A stretch of 64,000 nt of DNA, from contig OZ024895.1 of the NCBI GenBank assembly GCA_964017195.1, positions 9,163,501-9,227,500 on the forward strand. Reading direction: 5' to 3'. Positions 1-10,527 of the stretch are shown piece after piece. Made by a program: the position numbers and the translations under genes. The notes below the pieces were generated by a model, which had not been told where the DNA came from, ran no database searches, and saw only the letters and a program-made list of their open reading frames with translations. Position 1 is the first letter of the stretch, and every line of letters begins with the position of its first letter. This DNA comes from Siderastrea radians (Eukaryota; Cnidaria; Anthozoa; Scleractinia; Rhizangiidae).

Positions 1-1489
1 CCCACTTGCAAACGCGGCTGCAGAAAGTTCAACTTGCACACATCATTTAAGTTAACTGCATGGATTAAGGTGATCGTCCAAGAAGATGCACCCTCCTGCA
101 AGGGTGAAGAGATAGCCTTTCTTTACCTAGTATCAGTCCTACGGCTATCTCACCAATTTAAGTCGGGGCAACTTGAAGCCATCGTGATCGTCGGTTGTTT
201 TACTTTGGTTTGTACTGTTACATGTACTTAAGAAGTACAGTATCTCGACCGCTTCGACCTTCAGTGTCCATTTATTTGGCTTCTTCGATGATGATTGCTA
301 CTGCACGGACGACCTTTCTTTTGCCTTTTGATTTACTTGTTGTAAAGGCAATTACGATTTCAAGTATATTTGTACGTCAGAAAGCCACAAAAGAAGTAAC
401 ATAATCATACCCGTAAGACTTGTTTAGGTGACGAGAATATAGTATTCAGTACTTTATAATCTTCTTTGTTCTTTATTTAGCTTGATATTTATGAATTAAT
501 AATTTTGGGTAACGTTCTAGTGAATTTTTGATATTAGTAGTGCTTTAGAGTAGTTAAAACATTCGTACTTTGTTGTATTCAAAAGCAAATTTGCTTGGAA
601 TGGTGTAGCCTAATGAGTTTGAATTAGTACATACCAAAACAATCAGTGAATAGCGTTTTTCGCGTGCTAACAACAACAACCATTTTATTTTGCCAAATTA
701 AATAGAAAAAATTACACTATAAACTAAATTAACTAAAATAGCCAAAAAAAAACTACCCAGAATAGTCGAGTTAGCGAAGGAAAATCTTTTAACAATTTCA
801 TTTGTGTCTTCGCTTGATGAAGTGGGAACTCCTCTAATTGGCTACTCTGATTGGCTACTTCAACTCTGGAGAGTGTTCTTCATTCACTTCCCGGCATTGT
901 TTTGGATTTCGAGTTTTTTCCTCATTTCTCAGGAAATAATGGAACTTTTTGGTGCTAGCTATCGATTGACTTGGTATATACTAATACAATTATTCACCTT
1001 AGTTTCAGTGAATAGTGGTAGTGATTTTTACCACAATCATTCAACTCCACTTCCGTGAATAACTGTTAATTAACCGATATTAATAAGTAAATTCAACTAA
1101 TGTAAGCTTACTTTTCCTTATTAGTAGCAGCTTTGCTTTTTAATGAAAGCAACGAGAGCTTTTGGTAATTGTTTGTTGCAAAGCAGTAAAACAAATAAAG
1201 CATGTTGAATTTACATTGAAGTACGTGTTTTAAAGGGACTGTCTGCTGTTTTAGTAACACCTCCTGGTAACACAATAGTACCAAAAGTCACGTTTCACCC
1301 TAAAAATGATGGTCAAGGTTTGTTCAAAGACAATATACTAATTACTAATTGGCGTGCTTCCATTGGTCGAAATCGATCACGTGACGCGATAGTGTCTCTT
1401 CTCAGCGGGCGTCTATCAGTTTTGGCAATTTTCGCTCAAAATTTAGCGTTGTACAATAAAAACAATAGGGTCCTTCTGTCTCAGGCCCC
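1..1489. other. No gene recognised
   Basis: Only short open frames with no recognisable domain are present, interrupted by AT-rich sequence. I see no splice-bounded exon, repeat array or RNA gene. A long runs-of-A/T segment around 480-760 looks like ordinary intergenic or intronic DNA. Confidence 0.5.
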
Positions 1490-1490
1490 A

Positions 1491-1607
1491 TGTGTGATAG
1501 TTTCCCTCGGAAATTTGATGTTCAAACTTCATATAAGCCCTGGAACTACGTTCTCGGGCTAATATTTGCTATGAACGTCAAATTTCCTCGGGCAACCTAT
1601 CACACAA
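1491..1607. repeat. Imperfect hairpin element
   Basis: The two ends are inverted copies of each other. The left arm begins TGTGTGATAGTTTCC and the right arm ends CAACCTATCACACA, with CTCGGAAATTTGA matched by TCAAATTTCCTCG. A short inner stem AGCCC/GGGCT lies near the loop. It looks like a small non-autonomous inverted-repeat element; no target duplication was resolved. Confidence 0.55.
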
Positions 1608-1937
1608 TAGTGCCTTTGACAGAAGAACTCAAGTGGTTAAGCAGTGAAGTTAGTGATAGGTGTCGTTGGCCATGGATGGCCTGGATGGAAATGGGTCGCT
1701 TTTTCAAATCCTGAACGCTCTCACTACGCTTTAATGGATTACAATTTTCTTTTTATATGGAACGTTCTAATGGCCCTTTTCGGAGTTAACTTTTGTCATT
1801 TACATTACAAGGTTGTGAGGCAATTTTGCAGTTTCTGCCCGAAAATGCCTAACATCCACGTTCAAATACATTGTAATGCAAATGAGAGAAATGACTGAAA
1901 TAACTATGATACGTGATGTCCGTCGTTTTGAAGTAAG

Positions 1938-2078
1938 GGTTAGACAATGAACGCGAGTGTTCTATGGGTTATAGTGTCCCAAGCAAAGATAGAATGCCAC
2001 GAGGGCCGCAGGCCGAGTGGCATTCTATCTTGCGAGGGACACTGTATCGCATAGGACACGAGCGTTCATTGTCTAACC
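1938..2078. mobile_element. Near-perfect palindromic element (foldback MITE)
   Basis: The segment runs from GGTTAGACAATGAACGC to its reverse complement GCGTTCATTGTCTAACC and is palindromic almost to its centre (GAGGGCCGCAGGCC). The arms also share AGATAGAATGCCAC and its complement. At 141 bp with no coding capacity it fits a foldback or MITE-type element. It lies five bases from a TA-flanked element. Confidence 0.7.
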
Positions 2079-2084
2079 GTCTTA

Positions 2085-2910
2085 GAACATGGTCACACCC
2101 ACGAAGAATTTCGTTTTTGCGTGGAGATTGTATTTTTGCATTTCAATTTTTTAGTTCTCACCTTGAAATCACGTTGCTATTTTGTTTACGACATTTTCTC
2201 TATTGTACACACGCCTATGAGTTGCAATGTTTTGCTGAGAGTGCTTCACCGCGCGGTTTATCGCAGTTGATGCGTAAACAGCCATGAGCCAATACACAGA
2301 AATTGAGGAACTCAAGGCAGTGATTGCCCCACAAGATTTACTAGATTTACACTGGTGAAAGTAGCCTTCAACGCACTTCAACCACCGGCACCTGTAAGTG
2401 GGGAACCCGCAGGGAAAGCCAAGAGACCAAAGACAAGTTCTCGTAGTCCGGCAAACGCGGAGGAACAAGTTTGTCCTTCTATTTCAATTAAGGTCTGAAC
2501 ATTTCTTATTTCATGTAAAGCTGTAAAGTAATGGTTTTTCTTTCGATTTGCTTTTTGCTTTGCTATTACAAGATTGCATTTTTTTTTTACATCGCCGTTG
2601 AAGCTGTTGTTTTTATCGATTTAGTTATAAATATTCACAGAGAATTTGTGCATTCATTAGTAGTTTCTACTTAGTCATTAGTATGCTCTACATAGAGCAT
2701 ACTAATGAGGCTTCCAAACAAAGGAAAACAATGCCTCATTAGTATGCTCTATATAGAACCACTAATGAATGCAGAAATTCTCTGTAATTTCACCCCGCAA
2801 TTTCCCTGTGCTTCAAAGCCCCCGCCACTTTACATAATTTAAGACAGTTTATGGAATATAGAGCATCGAAATGCTGGACGCTGATTGGCTGAGTGGGTGT
2901 GACCATGTTC
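2085..2910. mobile_element. TA-flanked inverted-repeat element
   Basis: Terminal inverted repeats GAACATGGTCACACCCAC and GTGGGTGTGACCATGTTC are perfect over 18 bp and directly flanked by TA on both sides (2083-2084 and 2911-2912). That is the target duplication of Tc1/mariner-type transposons. The interior has one 99-codon minus-strand open frame (2169-2468) without a recognisable transposase motif, so I treat the element as non-autonomous. A second palindromic element is nested at 2638-2784. Confidence 0.7.
2638..2784. mobile_element. Nested palindromic element
   Basis: The arms start CAGAGAATTTGTGCATTCAT and end with the near reverse complement ATGAATGCAGAAATTCTCTG. Two inner copies of CATTAGTATGCTCTA make the middle a smaller palindrome. 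It lies wholly inside the TA-flanked element at 2085-2910 and is therefore the younger insertion or an internal subterminal structure. Confidence 0.6.
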
Positions 2911-2912
2911 TA

Positions 2913-3580
2913 ATTAATTTTAGAGCTGGTATGTGCGCATGAGTTTTCACCTACAAATGGAAAAAAGGCTTCAAAGAACTTCATCGTGGTCTGACATTCA
3001 AGGACAAAAAAAAAGGGGGGCGTTCTTTTGTCGACTATTTCAGAGCGATTGGAAATGAAAGGAATAGTAGTGTTCCGTTTGTTGTGCTTCCTATAGCAGC
3101 ATAAACAGAACGGACTGAATATGGAAATAGAGAGAATTAAGTTCTTGTACGAAGTGTTTGGCTTACTGCAGGAAAACGTGAATCATGCGACGTTGCAACA
3201 ATAACATTTTGATGTTGGAAAATGTCCCCAAGCAACTCGTTATTCACAGAGACTAAGCGACCAGGACTGTCGCTGCTTTTTTACGCGTGTATTACAAAAC
3301 GCTAGGTTCTAGTTATGTCGATAATATGTTGTTATGAGGTAATTACACTGAATTAAAGCCCCCAAGCCTCTGACTTTCAGAATCATGGGAAATTAGTGAT
3401 ACGGGCAGTTTTTCCTTTCAAAGGTCTTCACTGAAAACCTCTTCCTGTTGGAACATTTTTTCCCGGATTGGAACGAGTCCATCTCGCACTTCAAAAACGG
3501 AATTTATCTGTCTTTCTGCATGTCCAAACAGAAATTTACCTAGTAATCAATTCTAGTACTAACCACTCACTTCTAATTTT
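2913..3580. other. No gene recognised
   Basis: No domain, repeat array or splice-bounded open frame was recognised. An A/T-rich stretch near 3570-3600 could be the poly-A tail of the minus-strand LINE that follows, because AAGCAAAATAAAAAAAAAA reads on the minus strand. Confidence 0.4.
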
Positions 3581-3696
3581 TTTAATTTTTTTTTTATTTT
3601 GCTTCAAGGCACAAACAATTACAAGCACGATTACAATAAATACAACAATAACAATTTGTTATGATAATTATTACTAGTTACAAATTATAGGTGCAG

Positions 3697-3727
3697 AGTA
3701 CCCCCCCCCCCCCCACACACACACACC
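3697..3727. repeat. Poly-C and CA microsatellite
   Basis: A run of about 14 C is followed by (CA)n. It lies in the possible 3' untranslated part of the LINE and has no other visible role. Confidence 0.9.
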
Positions 3728-5028
3728 CCTACATATAAAGACATAGAGCAGCTATAATATGAATAATCAAATACAATATTGGTTGCAGCAGAATTATGAA
3801 AAGTTACAGGAATACATTTTTCACACGCTATAGTAGTCAGGTTAATTAACAAAACAAAATACTCCATGAAACAATCGGTTGAGTGTCTTAAGATAATGTC
3901 CTTATTTAGAGGTTGGTTTTTTTAAAATCATATCTCCAGGTGAATTTGACTATGAATTCGTTTAAGGATAATTCTTTTAGAGATAGTTTTTGCGTATATA
4001 GGAAGTATTTAGCGAACAAAATTGTGAAGTTCAGTTTTTTATTGATTTTAAAAATTAAATTAAATGTATTTTGCTTTTTGCTACCGGTTTTTATTCAAAA
4101 GATTAATTCGCTTGGAGATAACGAGAAAGAGGTGACATTTTTCCACATTGAACCATTTGATTACTTCAAGGAAGAGCAATTGTGTCCAGTGACACTTCCA
4201 AAAGGTGTGAATTATTAAATCGTTTTGTCCACAGCATGAACACACAACCTGTCCTCTATACCAAAGATGAACAATTCTTTTTTTGTGACTACAGTTCTGT
4301 GCAGAAGCTTAAAGTAAAATTCTTTAAGCTTATTGTCACTACAAATGCTTTTCACACACGTAAAGGAGGTTTCTAGGATTGTTTCGTCTACTTGCAAGTC
4401 TCTTTTCCATTTTGAGCTTGCCTTTATTTCATGTTTTTCATTGTCGATCAGAAGCCAATGATAGTCTTTATTTTTCATTTTGAGCAGGTCTAAGGAGACG
4501 TCAGGCGCAAGCTGAAATAAGTTTGGGCAAAGAGAATTTATTTTGTCGATATGACTCTTTTGTGCCAGCTCAATAAGATATTTGGAAATTGCTGAACAAC
4601 TTTCATGTAAATTAAAAAAATTGCATTTCGTATTTTATATTTTCGTGTAAACTCCGAGTAGGAGAGCAGCTTCCCATCTTCGCACAAAAGGTCTTGTATA
4701 AGAAAGACTTTTTATTAAACCAATTTCTATAGAAGAAAGTTTGGCCACCTATTAAAATCTCCTTATTGTTAAATAAAACATATTGACAGAACTGAGTGTT
4801 AAAGGAAGTTTTTAGTCCTAAATAGTATTGTAATATCAATAAGTAGAAGTGAGGCAAGTTAAACCCTTCAAGAAACTTATCATCATAATTGCACCGCAGC
4901 AGAAAGTTTAGACCGCCATATTTATCAAGGAAGTGGTTGGGAATAACCTTCCATGATTCAGCATGCGTTCGCTCACAACCCAAGAATCTAGATATCCAAG
5001 CAAGTTTTAATGACTTAGTCATTAAAAC

Positions 5029-5573
5029 TTACCGAGTATTTACCAAGTTACAGTCTCTACAAAGCAGGGTTGTGTAGTCGGCGAACCGGCTTAGGTTAAA
5101 TTCTTTGTGGAAAATACTTATTCCTTTTATTTCTCGGTCTTGTCTTATCTTGCATGCTAGAATTTCAACAGTTATAATAAACAAATAAGGGGACAGTGGG
5201 AACCCTTGTCTCACCCCCCTTGATAATTTAAAGTAGTTAATGCAAAATCCGTTGTTTAAGACTACACTCTCAGAATTTGAGTAAAAGGTCGAAATCCAAC
5301 GCTGTATACTGCCACCAAAGTTTAAAAGGGCTATGACCTTATAAATGAAACTCCATTCGATAGTGTCCGGCAAAGGCTTTACAAAAGGCAAGTTGCAAAA
5401 GTATCCCTGGTATGCTCTGGAGTTTGGTTTGCTCTAAAATGTCGTTGACTAGTCTTATGTTTTGTCCTATATACCTGCCCTTTACAAAGCCTGTTTGACC
5501 TGGATTGATTAGAACACTCAGGACTTCTTTGGTCAGAAATTCACCCTGCGATCGTTCCAATTTCTTGATTGTC
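5029..5573 (-). pseudogene. Reverse transcriptase core of the LINE, inactivated
   Basis: Two overlapping frames carry the RT fingers and palm. The upstream one holds SVLINPGQTGFVKGRYIGQN, the downstream one EWSFIYKV, then GVRQGFPLSPYLF and the active-site block RFADYTTLL. They join by a frameshift near 5350-5390. The family needs two adjacent aspartates in the last motif; here only the first is kept. This supports loss of activity independently of the frameshift. Confidence 0.8.
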
Positions 5574-5577
5574 TTAA

Positions 5578-6185
5578 CCTATTCTGCCTGGGCTTTTTTG
5601 GAGTTTCTGAGCCTGGGGGGGGCACAAAGTGCCCCCGACCCCCCCTTATAAATCTCGAAAAGTATTAAAGCTCTTGCGATGAAACTTGGCACGTTTGTAG
5701 TACGTCATTAGTTTAATAGACTGGGCTAATGACGTGTCAGTTTTGACGTGTCGTGAAGTCACAATAACGTCACATTCCAGCCATTTTGAATTTGAGGCTG
5801 CCATCTTGAATCCCAAACCTGCAGTCATACAGCTGACAATGACGTCCCCAAAGAATATATGATTTTGTTCTTAGAAACATACTTAGTCAAAACAAGCACA
5901 CAAAAGTAAAAAATTGTCTCTTTCGTACAAACGAAGGGGGAAAACCTGCAAAAATACTTTAAAAAGACAGAAAATAGTCAAAATACACTTCTGAGTAGAC
6001 GGTTGCTATGGAAACGTCAATCATCATAGACACGTCATTGACACAGGGAAATTTTCTCTGATAAATTTTAGGAAAAGTCACGAGATTTGGTGAATATTTG
6101 TCTAGCCGTTTAAAAGTGATAATTCGTTAAAGTCAGCGCGGGCACAATGTTCCCCCCCCCCCCGCACCCCCCAGGCAGAATAGGG
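5578..6185. mobile_element. TTAA-flanked inverted-repeat element, copy 1 (piggyBac-type target)
   Basis: TTAA occurs at 5574-5577 and 6186-6189. The ends are CCTATTCTGCCTGG and CCAGGCAGAATAGGG, inverted copies. TTAA duplication with a CC(C)TA terminus is characteristic of piggyBac-type elements. The interior has no transposase and is non-autonomous. Removing the element and one TTAA rejoins the LINE frame (ERRNYNL to KTIKKLE), which proves the boundaries. A second copy at 35079-35814 shares internal blocks such as CTCTTGCGATGAAACTTGGC. Confidence 0.88.
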
Positions 6186-6239
6186 TTAAGATTATAATTC
6201 CTCCTCTCTAAATTAAAGAAGTGCTTGGTCGGTTTTACA

Positions 6240-6780
6240 CCTTGTTCAATCCACCTTGTTTTGGAGTGTAGAATAGAACCTTGTCCTTTTCTTCCTTAAA
6301 TAATTAAGGTCGAGTTCACGTTTTAAATTAGCATATTCCTTCTCGTTTTTGTAGGTACAGTCTGTATGCGCAGCGCAGGAGATAAAGCTGTCTAGGATTT
6401 CTGGTCGATTTTGGGTCTCTTGTTCCCTTTTACGGAGTAATTTGGCTTTGTATTTTGAGAAGGAGATTGTAATATCTCTTATTTCCATTTTGAGAAGCTA
6501 ACATTTCAGTCTTTCGTCTTCGATTCCAAGCCATTTCTCGCTTATGACAGGAAAATTCTCCTTGATTAGTTTTATGTAATCCTCGTCTTCTAGAAGTGAA
6601 TTGTTAAATTTCCAAAGACCGGGACCTCTTTTTCCTTGTGGGATAGTTAATTGGAGTTTAACTGCCTTATGATCAGGATCGATGGAGACTATCGTGTCTA
6701 ACTGGGAGACCTGATTTGTAAGGAGTTGAGCTCAGACTAGGAAATAGTCAATTCGTGATGAAAGTTTTAGTGCTTTAGAC
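6240..6780 (-). pseudogene. LINE endonuclease end and linker fragment
   Basis: Minus-strand reading gives a fairly continuous frame: an APE-type endonuclease segment with SRIDYFLV and a DPDHKAV block (the usual SDH motif region), then GPGLWKFNNSLL, then a basic linker rich in Lys, Arg and Glu. The order and spacing match the second LINE at 58.6-59.0 kb (SRIDFLLV, APDHCAV, GPGFWKLNNSLL). Confidence 0.75.
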
Positions 6781-6881
6781 ACATAGGTGAAGCTCTTCCA
6801 TCATTGTGACAACTTTATCCCGATAAATAGTAGGTTTCCATGGGACACCACCTTTTTTATCTACCGCTTCCAGGGTAACAT

Positions 6882-7262
6882 CCCGGGGAAGGACCCCCAT
6901 ATGAAAGTGACGGGGATACTCGTCGTCTCGCTTAGGGTTGTAAATTGCAGATTTTGGTCTCACTTAGGGTGTTGAGGACGGAAAGCCTATATTTTTACCC
7001 ACACAGGTATCGCTTAGGGTTGTGTGTGAAGAAATATCTATATTATACGGTGTTAGTGGTCTAAAGCAGCGCAGAAATCGTCGTTGTTAAAATTTACATA
7101 TAGAAGACAGCATTCGATTGCAACATCTTTAGCGCAATTAACATCTCTATAGCTCTTATTTAGTTGTCTGTTTTTGCATGGTCTCCTTTAGGGTGTTAAT
7201 TCTAATTTTCCGACGAGCATCCCTGTCACTTTCATATGGGAGTCCCCCCCCCCCCCCCGGGG
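6882..7262. mobile_element. 8-bp-duplication inverted-repeat element inside the LINE
   Basis: The direct repeat GGTAACAT lies immediately outside both ends (6874-6881 and 7263-7270). The ends are CCCGGGGAAGGACCCCCAT and a long C/G run closing with CCCGGGG, and CATATGAAAGTGACGGGGAT is inverted in the other arm. An 8-bp duplication fits hAT-type transposition. Excision restores the LINE endonuclease frame between GGDWNV and LEAVDKKGG. It is 381 bp and non-coding. Confidence 0.85.
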
Positions 7263-7456
7263 GGTAACATTCCAATCACCACCTATAATGAGGCGTCCAG
7301 TGTCCGTATTGGATACCAAATATGTATTCAAATTGTGCAAAAAGCTGTTGTTGTAAGTCGTTAGGAGTATAACTATTGCACAGAGAAATGCTGGCGGTAT
7401 AGGTACGTAAGTCAATTGACACAATTCTTCCATTCCGATCCTCTCAAGCTACTTAA

Positions 7457-8102
7457 GGACGTTCGCGCTAATTGTTTCTGCGCATCCTTACTGCGCACGC
7501 AATTCACTGCCACGTCATGCATTGAGCGCGCGCGCTGTTGAAGAAATGTGGAGATATATAGGGCCAGTGGGCACTTTAGTATCTATGCACGGGTTTAACT
7601 CTCTTAAATGTTCGGTGACCCCATATTTTATTTTGATAGATCACTTTCTCTGTCAATTATCTACCTTTTGAGAAAAATTAAAGAAAATCTGTATTGTGGA
7701 AGTTTGATTTTTTTCAACTTTTCTGCCCTTACATCATCGAATTATGCTATTATTGTAGCTGTACGGTGTTCGTAAAAGTCCGTCTTAGAGGACAAGTTTA
7801 ACTAAAAGGATGACACCAGCTCACATTGTTTACTTGACAGACCCACTTAAATAAAATTTGACTAAGAAAGTGGGTCTACAGCGAATCATTTTAAATATTT
7901 TTCAACTAACAAGCACTGAGGCCATGTCGAGTTGCGAGGGCCGATTTGTCAAAAATGGGGTAGCTTTCCACGCGCTTTATTTTGAAAACGAAGTCGGTGA
8001 CCCCCCAATTTTTTTGCATTTCTGACATAGGTAACTCATTATCTGACTGTAGCAAAAGTATAAAAAAAATCTGTATTGTAGAAGTTTTTCGCGCGAACGT
8101 CC
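7457..8102. mobile_element. TTAA-flanked element with GGACGTTCGCGC ends
   Basis: The ends GGACGTTCGCGC and GCGCGAACGTCC are perfect inverted repeats with TTAA on both sides (7453-7456 and 8103-8106). The subterminal sequence holds CTGCGCATCC and TGCGCACGCAATTCAC, shared with copies at 32711-33371 and about 40546-40660 and, more distantly, with the TTAA element at 24351. No transposase is visible. Confidence 0.8.
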
Positions 8103-8106
8103 TTAA

Positions 8107-8624
8107 GGCCTGGGTCTGACCTTGGCTTGAGACCCCCAGCATAGTAAAAGGTCACCCGCCGCCATATTGAAAAAAGAGAAGACCCTGGGAACGAGGTTTA
8201 TAGTTCGCAATCAAAAAGCATGAAAATGGCGGCGGTTACCTCGTGGTCTGTTCGAAAGTTTGAGCCGAGACCGTGCTGTTTTTGAGGGAGTCAGGATGCA
8301 TGTATAAAGCAAGAAATTTTTAGAAGACGCTGCACACGTGATATATGTGTTTTCTGTAGCGAGGTAAGTGCATTTCTTTTGTTAATTCCCCGACGTTGAA
8401 TTAGCGTTCGATGCGAAGGATCGAATCAGCTGACGAGTGTACAGACTAAACCCATTTGCATGCTTAGAATAGATTAAAGAAGTATAGTATAGAAAATGTT
8501 ATATTTCGCGATATGTATTTTCTTATTCAGTTTTGGGATGAGGATGATTTTGAAGCCATATCATTACCTCGTTTTACTAACAGTTTATAAGCGCTTCAAT
8601 AGCAAGAGATTTAAGCTTAAATGT
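8107..8624. other. No gene; possible first-exon-like stretch
   Basis: The sequence around 8155-8365 has paired GGCGGC/GCCGCC motifs next to ATG (AAAATGGCGGCGG at about 8224) and a good donor GAGGTAAGTG at about 8361. This resembles a short upstream exon on the plus strand, but the only frame from that ATG stops after about 19 codons. I cannot tell a promoter region from part of a repeat. Confidence 0.25.
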
Positions 8625-8628
8625 TTAA

Positions 8629-9029
8629 GACGGATTCCGCTCAACGTTCGAGCAATAAGTGCAAAAAATATTTACCAAAAAACTACTCATAGCACGGTAA
8701 CATTTTAAATGCTACTTGAAACATCTCACTCTAGTTTACTTGCCCAAGTGACCCCGCGATGAAATTCTCAAGCATTCTCAAGAAAATTAATTTCAAATCT
8801 CGTAAAAGTATGCTAAAAACGGGCGCCATTTTGTTTTGAACTGACATGAAGCTTCTTTTTAATTGAAATATGGATGACTTCAAATCCAATTTTCTCTCGC
8901 GGGGTCAGCTTGGGAGCAAAAGTAACGATAAGTTCTTCTTATCTGTTCTCAAAATGTGACAGTGCTGCAAGTATTTTTTTGGTAACTTAATTTTTGCACT
9001 TACTGCTCGAACGTTGAGCGGAAATCGTC
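8629..9029. mobile_element. TTAA-flanked 401-bp element
   Basis: TTAA lies at 8625-8628 and 9030-9033. The arms are inverted copies over about 70 bp: CCGCTCAACGTTCGAGCA on the left against TGCTCGAACGTTGAGCGG on the right. The interior is non-coding. It is the same target type as the other TTAA-flanked elements here, but the end sequence differs. Confidence 0.8.
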
Positions 9030-9085
9030 TTAATAGCGAGACGTTCCATTTACGGTCCAACTGTCTAGTATGGATGAGGGTCATA

Positions 9086-10527
9086 CCGTATTTTGTTGAC
9101 TAAACGCCCCCGGCGTTTATTTCAAACTTGGCATGGTGGACCGGCGTTTCCTTAAACCACAGGCAGCCCAAGCTAAGGTTGAGAGCTGCGCATAAATTAG
9201 ACTGTTTTTTTCCACGCTATGCATAATAATGGCTTTCGTTACTTTTAGGGGACTCGCGCTATATAGAGAAAAATTGTCTGAATGCACGCGCAAAAATGAC
9301 GAATTTAATTCACTCGCAAAAATGACGAATTCAATTAATTGTACAAAGTTTAGAAATAACTAAACTCAACAATAACAAAGCTAACCATCGTAGAATCAGT
9401 GCTTAACCCTAAATAGTATAGATGAGTTCTTAGGCCTAATCACTATCGATCAGTGCTTAACCTAAATACTGTAGATGAGTGTTTAACCGTTTTTCATTTT
9501 GTTTTCATTTGTTTTTCTCGCTAATAAACGCTCGTCATCAAATTTGTCACTCGTCATTTTTGCGCGTGCATTCAAACAGTTTTTCACTAGTTTTTTTCCT
9601 ATGTAGCGCGAGTCCCCTAAAAGTAACGAAAGCCATAATAATGACATCAGCACATTATGCATAATAATGACATCGGCAACATTTTAGAGTTTGTATGGAA
9701 ATGATAAAAAACGTCTCTAATTGCCACAAATCAGAAGAAGTCGAAATGAAAAAGATTTGCCTTATTTCATTGTTGTATTGGTCATTATTTCAGGGCTTCC
9801 TGGGCTGGTTTGCAGCTTTTTGGGCGAGAAATTGAGGTTTACATTTTTCATCAGTTACTGAACGTTTAGAATTAATTAAAGGCAGGAAACAATTTCACAC
9901 TGCACCTCACTTGAGGTTCGATAAATTCCATCACAATAAACGAATCGCCCTACAACTTCAAAGGTGTATTCTTGGGTCTTGCGCATACCTCTGTTCTTTC
10001 TCATGGGTTCCAGATCCTATTTTAAGCCGTCGAAAATCCCTCTGAAATACGAAACTCGCCTTTCCTGGTATGCGTTTTTATTTGAAGTGCACACATGAAT
10101 CATTGCAAGCCGCGTTTCGACGACAAAATGTCCCTCAGCCGGGGACAGGCTGAGTGAGATTGTCGACATTAGCAAACACATAAGACAAATCTTTTTTATT
10201 TCGACTTCTTTCTGATTTGTGGCAATTTGAGACGTTTTGTATCATTTCCATACAAACTCTTAAATGTTGCCGATGTCATTATTATGCATAGCGTGGAAAA
10301 AACAGTCTAATATATGTGCAGCTGTCAACCTTAGCTTGGGCTGCCTGTGCTTAAACCAGCAGTTTATTTGGGCCCGCCATTTTTAAGGAAAGGGTATTAT
10401 TATATATATATATTTTTTACAGCCGTGTATCTTGCCCTTAAAACAAACGTCTGAGGGGCTTATTTACAGTTTCCTCTTTTATACCCGGCCTTTATTCGGG
10501 GCCCGGCATTTAATCGAAAAAATACTG
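9086..10527. mobile_element. TA-flanked long inverted-repeat element with a nested insertion
   Basis: The outer ends CCGTATTTTG and a near complement ending AAATACTG are flanked by TA. Further in, CACAGGCAGCCCAAGCTAAG (from 9161) is inverted near 10350, and CCACGCTATGCATAATAATG is inverted at 10277-10296. The arms continue through 9640-9770 against 10170-10290. A 404-bp element sits within the left arm (9231-9634). No transposase is recognisable in the remaining interior. Confidence 0.7.
9231..9634. mobile_element. Nested element with 8-bp target duplication
   Basis: ATAATAAT lies directly outside both ends (9223-9230 and 9635-9642). The ends are GGCTTTCGTTACTTTTAGGG and its reverse complement, and the arms also share GAATGCACGCGCAAAAATGA. 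The uninterrupted counterpart of the host sequence (TATGCATAATAATGACATC type) is present in the opposite arm near 10270, which confirms the insertion. An 8-bp duplication suggests a hAT-type source of transposase. Confidence 0.82.

Larger units (their letters stand above)
3910..7452 (-). mobile_element. Decayed LINE retrotransposon (Tx1/L1-like), 5'-truncated
   Basis: Minus-strand fragments in several frames run in the order of a LINE ORF2. Endonuclease: IIGGDWNV near 7290 and SRIDYFLV near 6740. A central region lies at 6240-6600. Reverse transcriptase: QTGFVKGRYIGQNIRL near 5480 and GVRQGFPLSPYLF near 5200. The RT catalytic motif reads FADYTT, so the second Asp of the usual FADD box is replaced by Tyr. 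A C-terminal region continues at 4612-5022, 4215-4478 and about 3920-4210. Frameshifts (for example near 5350 and 7350) and stops show it is dead. The protein closely resembles the LINE at 58.0 kb. The 3' limit is uncertain (3580-3910), and the upstream half of the endonuclease is missing. Two elements are nested within it, at 5578-6185 and 6882-7262. Confidence 0.85.

Noticed and set aside
2169..2468. 99-codon frame in the TA-flanked element as a transposase
   Set aside because: Too short, no DDE/DDD signature or helix-turn-helix pattern visible.
4215..4376. Plus-strand frames at 3.9-4.4 kb as genes
   Set aside because: The minus strand of this stretch carries the recognisable LINE C-terminal sequence.
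10109..10160. GTTTCGACGACAAAATGTCC as a further hammerhead motif
   Set aside because: It lacks a CTGANGA partner at the right distance; it forms only a simple hairpin.
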